DNA of 64,000 bases, taken from positions 6,871-70,870 of IMG/VR virus record IMGVR_UViG_3300033148_007408, one strand, 5' to 3'. The notes beneath the pieces were generated by a model. That model ran no database searches and was not told the origin of the DNA. It saw only the letters and a list, made by a program, of their open reading frames with translations. The position numbers and the translations under genes are program-made. Numbering within the stretch: position 1 is the stretch's first letter; the number at the start of each line of letters is the position of its first letter. Below, in pieces: positions 56,456 through 62,818 of this stretch. The DNA comes from a virus.

Positions 56456-57448
56456 ATGGCTACTATCTATTATAGCGTTCAAGGTTCATTCAATGCCGGA
56501 GGTCCAAGCATTCATGTGGCAAAAATGACTTCTGGTTTGGCCCAAAAAGGACATAAGGTAATATTCGACAAGCCACAAAGAGCGTCGGTGGCAATGTGTA
56601 TTATTAACGCAGGAAGTATATTTAGAAAGGTGAATAGAGACAAGACTCGTGTAATATTAAGAATAGACGGAATCTATAACAAACTTTATAATGAAAAGTT
56701 CAAGCGTAAAATAAGACCAGATATGATTGCTTTACATGAGGAGTTGAGACGAACTATTCCTTTATTTGATTACATCGTGTATCAGAGCGAATGGTCTAAG
56801 GGTTGTATAGACACAGAGATTTTGCCAAGAAACGACAATTATTCTATTATTCACAACGGAGTTAATACAAAGATTTTTAAGCCGCACCCCGACGCAAATA
56901 AAAAAGATGGGTTTATTAAATTGGGACATATAGGTTTTATGAGAGACGCTTATTTGATGGAAGTTTTAGTGGGAGTTTATAAAGAATTAAAAAGTCGAGG
57001 ACACAAAGTTAAATTATTTTTATGTGGTAGTATGGATGCTGGTTGTAGTAAAGTTTATTCCGCCAACAAAGACTCTAATATTATTTACTCACCTCATGTT
57101 AAAAATACTCGACTGGCCACTAAATACTGTGAGGCTGATATTTATATGAATGTTCGCCAAGGCTGTTCTTCCAATAATGTAGTTCCAGAAGCCCAAGCAT
57201 GTTGTTTGCCTGTGATTACAAGTAGTTGGGGCGGAGATTGCGAAATGGTCGTGGGTGGGAAAACTGGAATAGTGGTGGACGGAGGAAAGTGGGATTACGA
57301 TCGGAAATATATTGTCAGCTTATCTGATGCGGTAGAGAAAATAATACCAGATTTAGACGGATTTAAGACTCGGGCTAGAAAACATGCAGTTAAAAATCTC
57401 AATGTTGACACTATGATTAACAAATATCTAAAGGCGATGAAATTATGA
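56456..57448 (+). CDS. Glycosyltransferase, GT-B fold, family 4-like
   Basis: This 330-residue enzyme starts with a donor-side SFNAGGPSIHVAKMTSGLAQ loop (the 'GG....v..La..L...GH.V' motif of GT4). HNGVNTKIFKPHPDANKK is the inter-domain linker. IKLGHIGFMRDAYLMEVLVG opens the C-domain, and QGCSSNNVVPEAQACCLPVI gives the 'pEA.acG.Pvv' phosphate-binding part. A Gly-rich TSSWGGDCEMVVGGKTGIVV follows. It starts 9 bases after the methyltransferase stop with AAGGAGG. The stop overlaps a 39-codon gene. Confidence 0.88.
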   Translation: MATIYYSVQGSFNAGGPSIHVAKMTSGLAQKGHKVIFDKPQRASVAMCIINAGSIFRKVNRDKTRVILRIDGIYNKLYNEKFKRKIRPDMIALHEELRRTIPLFDYIVYQSEWSKGCIDTEILPRNDNYSIIHNGVNTKIFKPHPDANKKDGFIKLGHIGFMRDAYLMEVLVGVYKELKSRGHKVKLFLCGSMDAGCSKVYSANKDSNIIYSPHVKNTRLATKYCEADIYMNVRQGCSSNNVVPEAQACCLPVITSSWGGDCEMVVGGKTGIVVDGGKWDYDRKYIVSLSDAVEKIIPDLDGFKTRARKHAVKNLNVDTMINKYLKAMKL

Positions 57449-57564
57449 GTCATTTCATGCGTGATGTTTATACGATAATGGTTTCTGCTTATTGGAGGTT
57501 GGGGCAGAGGGCTGTTGCTTCACTTTCATATGATTTTGTAATGAAACATTTGAGGCCGAAATGA
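57445..57564 (+). CDS. Small ORF between coupled genes, unknown
   Basis: This 39-codon ORF is linked to both neighbours by ATGA overlaps (start in the GT4 stop, stop overlapping the next ATG), which is the reason to call it. The product (DVYTIMVSAYWRLGQRAV and so on) is short and mildly amphipathic. It has no recognised family, no signal peptide and no independent ribosome site. It may be a real small protein or a linker translated for coupling. Confidence 0.45.
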   Translation: MSHFMRDVYTIMVSAYWRLGQRAVASLSYDFVMKHLRPK

Positions 57565-57872
57565 ATGGCGAAATGAAAGTTTTATATCGGTATTGTTGCG
57601 GTGGTTCATTGCCAAAAATTAGCCTTTTTTTGATGCGGAGAGATATAAAACGCGCTCTTAACTTATATGAGGAATATAGGTATTTGAGAGGTAAGTTTTT
57701 CTGTAATCATCAATGGCAGTTATTTACCATAGTGCCTTCTGGAACTTTCGCTGTATATTTTGGCACCGCGAAGTGCATATGTGAAAAATGTGGCAAGGTT
57801 TCGTATGATAAGAGATGTAGAAATCCAGACGATAGGCTGATAGATTGCTCTAGTCATGTGGTGTATGGATGA
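57561..57872 (+). CDS. Small zinc-ribbon-like protein, unknown
   Basis: In this 103-residue protein a metal-binding pattern is visible in the second half: CNHQW, then CICEKCGKVSYDKRC and later DCSSH. It resembles a zinc ribbon but with widely spaced ligands. The N-terminal half is basic and aromatic (LYRYCCGGSLPKISLFLMRR). It is coupled by overlaps to neighbours in the glycan operon. No function can be inferred. Confidence 0.6.
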   Translation: MNGEMKVLYRYCCGGSLPKISLFLMRRDIKRALNLYEEYRYLRGKFFCNHQWQLFTIVPSGTFAVYFGTAKCICEKCGKVSYDKRCRNPDDRLIDCSSHVVYG

Positions 57873-58111
57873 ACTATTTATTTTTGGAATTATATAGGGA
57901 TTTTTGTTCAGATCTGTTTGTTTTTACATCAGAGCGATTAGGGTGGAGTTTTCCCGAAGGTTATAAGATACATGTTTTTAACAAAGAAGTTTTACAGCAC
58001 ATTCGGCCAAAACTGATTAAATTGTTTGTGTTTCAAAAGTCATCCGAGCATTTGATAAAGACATTCACAATAGTTGGAAGCTATATAGGAAGAGCGGATA
58101 GGAGATATTAA
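57869..58111 (+). CDS. Uncharacterised small protein
   Basis: This 80-residue protein is rich in Phe and Lys (LFVFTSERLGWSFPEGYKIH, LIKLFVFQKSSEHLIKTFTI), with no cysteine motif and no signal peptide that can be recognised. It overlaps both neighbours (ATGA, TAATG). Composition differs slightly from the glycosyltransferases, in having more aromatic residues. Unknown function. Confidence 0.55.
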   Translation: MNYLFLELYRDFCSDLFVFTSERLGWSFPEGYKIHVFNKEVLQHIRPKLIKLFVFQKSSEHLIKTFTIVGSYIGRADRRY

Positions 58112-58461
58112 TGAGCAATTATACGACGGCAGCAGTAGGGCAAATGAAAGCGAGATCGTTTATGTTTTGGTTTCCTCGTCAATGTTATTCTCAATTTGTG
58201 CCATCTAAATATCCTAATCTTAAGGAGGGTTCTGTGGATTTCGGACATGATTTTGCTTCTGATATTGATTATAAATTAGCACATATGCTTGTCGATAAAA
58301 ATGAAAGAAAAAAGCGATTCGACAAGGTTAGGGGTAAAATATTTCATTATTTTCACACGCGATCGGCAATAGCAAACGAAATAATGGCTTTAATAGAACT
58401 CAAACAGAAGATTCGGGATTATATACGAGTAAGCATTGAGTCTTTCAGAGCCACCAAATGA
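58111..58461 (+). CDS. Uncharacterised small protein, first of a paralogous pair
   Basis: This 116-residue protein has an N-terminal half (SFMFWFPRQCYSQFVPSKYP) of unknown type, followed by a helical C-terminal half. The last 33 residues (SAIANEIMALIELKQKIRDY then IRVSIESFRATK) correspond to those of the next gene. Translation is coupled at both ends. Function unknown. Confidence 0.6.
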   Translation: MSNYTTAAVGQMKARSFMFWFPRQCYSQFVPSKYPNLKEGSVDFGHDFASDIDYKLAHMLVDKNERKKRFDKVRGKIFHYFHTRSAIANEIMALIELKQKIRDYIRVSIESFRATK

Positions 58462-58766
58462 AAATAGATTATTTTGTAAAAAAAACATATTGGAGGTTTA
58501 TTCCGCCTAATGACTCAAGGCCAGAGGAGGAGACAGACGAATATTACATTTACGATCAAAGTGACGATGATGATTATAAGATTATTAAATATCTGTGTTC
58601 CAAACAAGAGAAAAAGAAAAACTATCAAAAAATTAAGAAGCGATTACTGCGGAACATGAGACAAAGATCCGTATTGATCTCAGAAATTATAAATGCCAAG
58701 ATTACAATTAGAAATCTTATTGATTATGTAAGGTTCAGTCTAGAGTCTTATAGAGAAACCAAATGA
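58458..58766 (+). CDS. Uncharacterised small protein, second of a paralogous pair
   Basis: This is a 102-residue relative of the preceding gene. The C-terminal pattern SVLISEIINAKITIRNLIDY and VRFSLESYRETK aligns with it, and both have a central KK-rich helix (KQEKKKNYQKIKKRLLRN). The N-terminal third is acidic (DSRPEEETDEYYIYDQSDDD) and differs. It overlaps the next glycosyltransferase by 4 bases. Unknown function. Confidence 0.6.
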   Translation: MKIDYFVKKTYWRFIPPNDSRPEEETDEYYIYDQSDDDDYKIIKYLCSKQEKKKNYQKIKKRLLRNMRQRSVLISEIINAKITIRNLIDYVRFSLESYRETK

Positions 58767-59455
58767 GCAATCTAACTGTAATTACCGTTGCTTATGGTGC
58801 AGGTGATTTGCTAAACTTGATGATTCGCTCTGTTAAAAAAACTTCTTCTCCGCGAATCTTAATATGCGATACTTTAGGCAACCTAAAAACCAAAGAAGCG
58901 GAAGTAATACAATACAAACCTTCTTTATTGGGTGGCAGTAATGCTCATGGTGAATCTCTTAACTACCTAATAAAACAAGTAAAAACTTCCCACACCGCAA
59001 TAATTGAAAGCGATGTGGTTGTTTTTGACGGTTGGAATAAAATAGACAACTGTGATGCGTTATTAGCAAGAAAGGATAAAGGCTTATACCATGTTTGTTT
59101 TGCTATATTAAAAACAGATTTAATTAGGGGCGTAGATTTTAGAGCAGGAAAAAATAAAGCAGGCAGAATAAACAATAAGAGTTATGGCGCTAAATATGAT
59201 GTAGGTTGGCAGTTGGGTAAGGTAAAGTTAAATGTGAAACCTGTAGATTTTGTTGATTGTAAAACAGATAAGGCTGTGTTCTTCAAGCACTTTCAGGGGG
59301 ATGAGTTTCATTTAGACGGTAAATGTATAGCAGCGCACTTCGGTCGGGGTAGTAATATTGGGGGAAAAGCAATTCGTAAGAACTTTAAGTCACACTCGGA
59401 GCAGTTAAAAGAATGGAAACAAATATGCGAGAAACTCATATCGAACAAACAATAA
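58763..59455 (+). CDS. Probable GT-A glycosyltransferase
   Basis: The N-terminus of this 230-residue protein, NLTVITVAYGAGDLLNLMIR, is a GT2-like first strand. It is followed by ILICDTLGN, a donor-site-like GGSNAHGESLNYLIKQVKTS, and TAIIESDVVVFDGWNKI, in which ESD fills the DxD position. The second half (FAILKTDLIRGVDFRAG, FFKHFQGDEFHLDGKCIAAH) differs from the other GT2 genes, with histidines that may be acceptor-side residues. It shares a 43-base overlap with the following gene. Confidence 0.68.
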   Translation: MSNLTVITVAYGAGDLLNLMIRSVKKTSSPRILICDTLGNLKTKEAEVIQYKPSLLGGSNAHGESLNYLIKQVKTSHTAIIESDVVVFDGWNKIDNCDALLARKDKGLYHVCFAILKTDLIRGVDFRAGKNKAGRINNKSYGAKYDVGWQLGKVKLNVKPVDFVDCKTDKAVFFKHFQGDEFHLDGKCIAAHFGRGSNIGGKAIRKNFKSHSEQLKEWKQICEKLISNKQ

Positions 59456-59709
59456 AGGGTTATTTGTCTTGGGACGATGTATTTATGGTGATTGAGTTTG
59501 AAGGCGATAAAGAGATATTTTTAGCATTGATAGTAATTACACAGGATAGTGATTTTTTTCCTTTTGAAATACCCACAGAAAAACAGGGTGTTAAATACTT
59601 AAAAATAAGCGGAGAGACTAATATTTTTGGTTTATATAAGAGAATGGTTGGCGTTGAGCAGTGGGGAGTTAAGTGGCCGTCTAAAATTAAAAAGGTGTGG
59701 ATAAAATGA
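59413..59709 (+). CDS. Uncharacterised small protein
   Basis: This is a 98-residue protein with a beta-rich pattern (DDVFMVIEFEGDKEIFLALI, GVKYLKISGETNIFGLYKRM). The first ATG lies inside the preceding gene, and an in-frame ATG at 59425 is a possible start. The long overlap is unusual for this cassette, where 4-base overlaps are the rule. It ends in an ATGA overlap. Function unknown. Confidence 0.5.
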   Translation: METNMRETHIEQTIKGYLSWDDVFMVIEFEGDKEIFLALIVITQDSDFFPFEIPTEKQGVKYLKISGETNIFGLYKRMVGVEQWGVKWPSKIKKVWIK

Positions 59710-60293
59710 AAACTCGAACTGATATAATCAATTATTTAATAATGAGATTTCAATATAAACGATATTTGGAAATAGGCGTAGGAACGGGAGACAATTTCAA
59801 TAAAATAAAAATAGAATCTCGGCATAGTGTAGATCCAAATTATCCCGCTACTTTTTCTATGACATCCGGCAAGTTTTTTCAGGAGGCATGTAAAGACAAA
59901 TATGACATAGTTTTTATAGACGGAGATCATAAAGGAAAGGCGGTAATTAAAGATATACAAAACTCACTTCAACATTTATCTGAGAATGGAATTGTATTGG
60001 TTCATGATATAAGCCCAACATCACCAAAATTAGCACGAAATAAACCAAAAGAAGGCCGCGTCACTTGGTTTGGGAGTGGGTTTATGCAAATAGTAAAACT
60101 TCGTGCGTCAAATCCATATTTATTTATACGAACGATAGATACAGATTGCGGTGTGGCAATTATTAAACCGGTAAAAGAAAAGCAGGAATTAATTAAAACG
60201 CCCGAACGAATATCATATGTTTTTATGGATCAAGATAGGCGATATTCACTGGGACTTATATCCGTTCAAGAGTTTCTAAAACTTAACCTGTGA
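59706..60293 (+). CDS. SAM-dependent methyltransferase (Methyltransf_24-like)
   Basis: ATG 59706 was chosen because it overlaps the preceding stop; an in-frame ATG at 59697 is inside that gene. The 195-residue protein has motif I RYLEIGVGTGDNFNKIKI, an HSVDPN acidic segment, YDIVFIDGDHKGKAVIKDIQ and VLVHDISPTSPKLARNK, where DGDH and HD are the family's metal/SAM-site residues. It is similar in layout to the - strand enzyme at 55.2 kb, and the two may share substrates. It lies at the end of the glycan genes, before thymidine kinase. Confidence 0.82.
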   Translation: MKTRTDIINYLIMRFQYKRYLEIGVGTGDNFNKIKIESRHSVDPNYPATFSMTSGKFFQEACKDKYDIVFIDGDHKGKAVIKDIQNSLQHLSENGIVLVHDISPTSPKLARNKPKEGRVTWFGSGFMQIVKLRASNPYLFIRTIDTDCGVAIIKPVKEKQELIKTPERISYVFMDQDRRYSLGLISVQEFLKLNL

Positions 60294-60299
60294 GGAAAA

Positions 60300-60845
60300 A
60301 TGATTACACTTATTTTAGGACCGATGCATAGCGGAAAAACCACAGAACTTTTGCGTAGATTAGAGCGTTTTCATTTAGCCCAAAAACCAACTGTATTATT
60401 GCGCCCCTCGATAGATTCTCGTCCGTTTCTTACCCATTCCCCAAAAGATGTTTCGTGGCTTAAAGAGGAGTTTGTATCTTCTTTGGTGGATTATGATATA
60501 GGCGATTATTCTGCTGTCGGGCTAGATGAGGGTCAATTTCATTTAGGACTATCAGAGTTTTGTAAAAAATACGCACCAACCAATAAAAATATAATTATTA
60601 GCGGTTTAGTTGCCACATCAGAATCCGAAATGTTTGGTTCTATGGTAGAAACTATTCCGTTTTGTGATAAAATAATTAAATTAAATGCGGTATGTACGGG
60701 GTGTGGTTCAGAGTTTGGAAGTTATACCTATTATACGGCAGGAAAAAAGACAGATAAGATAGTAGTAGGCGGAACAGAGTCATACACGGCCTTATGTAGC
60801 CGGTGTTATTTCGGAAGAATGGAGGGCGGGCACCATAACACATAA
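60300..60845 (+). CDS. tdk: Thymidine kinase
   Basis: This 181-residue protein is a type II thymidine kinase, phosphorylating thymidine with ATP for the salvage supply of dTMP. It has the P-loop GPMHSGKTTELLRRLERF, the D-E-G-Q-F catalytic motif in SAVGLDEGQFHLGLSEFCKK, and zinc-binding cysteines in the lasso domain (AVCTGCGSEFGSYTYYT and YTALCSRCYFGRMEGG). Length is normal. It is placed at the end of the second glycan operon, 6 bases after the methyltransferase, with a GAGG ribosome site. It is the only nucleotide-metabolism gene in the window. Confidence 0.93.
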   Translation: MITLILGPMHSGKTTELLRRLERFHLAQKPTVLLRPSIDSRPFLTHSPKDVSWLKEEFVSSLVDYDIGDYSAVGLDEGQFHLGLSEFCKKYAPTNKNIIISGLVATSESEMFGSMVETIPFCDKIIKLNAVCTGCGSEFGSYTYYTAGKKTDKIVVGGTESYTALCSRCYFGRMEGGHHNT

Positions 60846-61512
60846 AAAATGTTTAAAATGCAACGAGAACAAACATTTAGAAGAATTTTGCAAAGATAGG
60901 CTTTGCAAGGATGGGTATAGAAATGTTTGTAAGGAATGTTATAACGCTCGCAAAAAAGAGTTGGTCAACCCGAAAAAAAGAGCTAAGAAATATCAGGAAA
61001 ACAAAGAAAAAAATAAGAAGAGGGCAAGGGAGTATTACTATAAAAACAGAGAAGACATTTTGAAGTATAAGAAGCAACATTATGAGCAAAATAAAGAAGA
61101 TATTATAGAATATCACAGAGAATATAACGAAAAAAATAGAGAAGTTATAAATCAAAAAGCAAGGGTTTATAAAGATAAAAATCGTGAAAAAGTTAAAAGG
61201 TCAAATAGGCAGTACGACAGGAAGAGGAGAGATTTGCGAAAATCCATAGGAGAAAAATATACCAGTTTTGATGAAAAAGTTACTAGGATGGTGTTTGACA
61301 ATGTATGTGCCAATTGTGGCTCTAAAGAGAATCTTCAAATAGACCATCACTATCCATTATCAAAAGGTTTTGCTCTTTCCATAACAAATGCCGTGCTATT
61401 ATGTAAAGATTGTAATTGGGCGAAATTTACTAAACTGCCAGAAGAATTTTACTCCAAGAGAAAGTTGACAAAAATAAATTTGTTGCTTAAAAAAGCAAAG
61501 GATTACAAATGA
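60835..61512 (+). CDS. HNH homing endonuclease with non-ATG start
   Basis: The first in-frame ATG, GTG or TTG is a TTG at 60961, but the frame upstream encodes an intact zinc-ribbon module (KKCLKCNENKHLEEFCKDRL, VCKECYNARKKE) matching the N-terminal module of the 15.1 kb HNH enzyme. The likely start is ATA at 60835, 9 bases after GGAGG, just where an ATG would be expected; ATT at 60808 is an alternative. From ATA the protein has 225 residues. It ends in the HNH nuclease region ANCGSKENLQIDHHYPLSKG and CKDCNWAKFTKL. A start codon mutated to ATA, making expression weak, is possible. It overlaps tdk by 11 bases and ends in an ATGA overlap. Confidence 0.8.
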   Translation: MTHKKCLKCNENKHLEEFCKDRLCKDGYRNVCKECYNARKKELVNPKKRAKKYQENKEKNKKRAREYYYKNREDILKYKKQHYEQNKEDIIEYHREYNEKNREVINQKARVYKDKNREKVKRSNRQYDRKRRDLRKSIGEKYTSFDEKVTRMVFDNVCANCGSKENLQIDHHYPLSKGFALSITNAVLLCKDCNWAKFTKLPEEFYSKRKLTKINLLLKKAKDYK

Positions 61513-62582
61513 CTGAAAAAATTGCGTTAGTGGTAAGAGAACTTACCTATCTTAAGGCGCTTCATCCGATAATGGTGGAATTGAAAAAAGCAGGCCAACA
61601 ATATATCATTTATCATTATGATATGTTTAGAGGCGCGAAGGAATATAATCGTGCGACCAGAAAGAAAATGGTACAATCGTCCAGAGAAGTGATGGCCGGC
61701 GCTAAGAAAATTAAGGCATTTGCGGACGAAAAAGAGTTACAAAAGGGTTTGTTACACGATAGAATAACTAAAATGGTGAGTTTGGAGATATGGCTGTGGG
61801 CTCGTAAGTATATGGATTTTTTTAAGAAACATAATATAAAAACATATTCTATTATGTATTTAACCGATAGTTTGTGGCAACCAGATCCAAGATGTGCGAC
61901 TTCGGTTTATAGAGTTTATTATTCCTCTCGGCATATTATGGAAAAACATCATAAATTTGCTGGAATTAAATATAATGAGGTTCGAGATAAATGCATAGGC
62001 TCTCCGATATTCGACTCGTTGGCGGAAGAAACAGAGGGGGAAGATATTTTAGTGTTGCTACCCAATATGCTGGCAGAGCATGTTAGAGCGACATTCGGCA
62101 CCAAGGCAAACTTTAATAAAATCATCGAAAAAGTGTGCGAATATAAAAAGCCCATATTCAAAGCACGAAAGAAACAATGGATTCCCAAAATAGTTAAAAA
62201 CGGGAAACATGAGATAATATTCGATGGGGCTCAAATGTATCCGCCTAAGATTTCGGAATTATTGCAGAGGTCGTTTGCTGTTGTAATGTTTCTCTCTAGC
62301 GGTGTTTATGAGTGTGTATATAGTGGAAATTACGTAATAAACATAACTATTCCGGTTAAAAGATGGTCTTGGAGTAAAGATAAAATGCAAGAGTATTTTT
62401 CAACCAAACCCCAAAGTTTATACAATTTCGAGGGGGTGATTGAAAGCCACTCACAAGAAGGCTTTTTATCTGGCGATTTTAACCCTCGGCGAATTGATAA
62501 AGATAAACAAAAAGATTGGGTTAAGTCGTTCGGTGTTGCCAGTGGGGCGTCAAATATTGCACAAGATATAATTAACAGTTAG
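61509..62582 (+). CDS. Possible GT-B-fold sugar transferase, unassigned
   Basis: This 357-residue protein opens KIALVVRELTYLKALHPIMV, a strand-helix resembling the start of GT-B enzymes. It contains the DLxxR-like NIKTYSIMYLTDSLWQPDP and, near residue 265, a C-terminal AVVMFLSSGVYECVYSGNYV. The latter resembles the 'SG...E....g.P.i..' nucleotide-sugar region of the 2-epimerase/GT-B superfamily. Substrate and exact family cannot be told by eye. It is the last gene of the operon, stops with TAG, and is followed by the control region. Confidence 0.5.
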   Translation: MTEKIALVVRELTYLKALHPIMVELKKAGQQYIIYHYDMFRGAKEYNRATRKKMVQSSREVMAGAKKIKAFADEKELQKGLLHDRITKMVSLEIWLWARKYMDFFKKHNIKTYSIMYLTDSLWQPDPRCATSVYRVYYSSRHIMEKHHKFAGIKYNEVRDKCIGSPIFDSLAEETEGEDILVLLPNMLAEHVRATFGTKANFNKIIEKVCEYKKPIFKARKKQWIPKIVKNGKHEIIFDGAQMYPPKISELLQRSFAVVMFLSSGVYECVYSGNYVINITIPVKRWSWSKDKMQEYFSTKPQSLYNFEGVIESHSQEGFLSGDFNPRRIDKDKQKDWVKSFGVASGASNIAQDIINS

Positions 62583-62818
62583 TTTTTTTCGGTCAGACCT
62601 TCCAAAAAAATCGCGTTCTTAAAAAATATCCTCCAAGTCGCGTTTTCTTAAAAATACTTTCCTAATAATTTCAACCACTTAAAAAAAATAATTCTGAAAA
62701 TCTATCAATATTCTAAAAATCTATCCATAGTTGGGTATAAGGTGTGGGTATAAGTTTTCTTAAATGGGCTTAAATAATGACATTGCTGGAAAGTAATTAA
62801 ATCTGGGGTTTGAAACGC
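62583..62818 (+). promoter_or_regulatory. Control region with several pairs of short direct repeats
   Basis: This 236-base gap carries no gene. It holds TCGCGTT with CTTAAAAA-type sequence twice (62611 and 62638), AAAATCTATC twice (62698 and 62717, the second in a shortened class 1-like context), TGGGTATAAG twice (62732 and 62745) and CTTAAAT twice (62759 and 62769). TATAAG boxes near 62736 and 62749 could be -10 elements for the following gene. No terminator-type stem with a U-run is evident. Confidence 0.6.

Noticed and set aside
62583-62640. Intrinsic terminator after the glycan operon
   Set aside because: A T-run is present, but it lies right after the stop codon with no adequate GC stem before it; the nearest stem is only a few pairs and follows the T-run.
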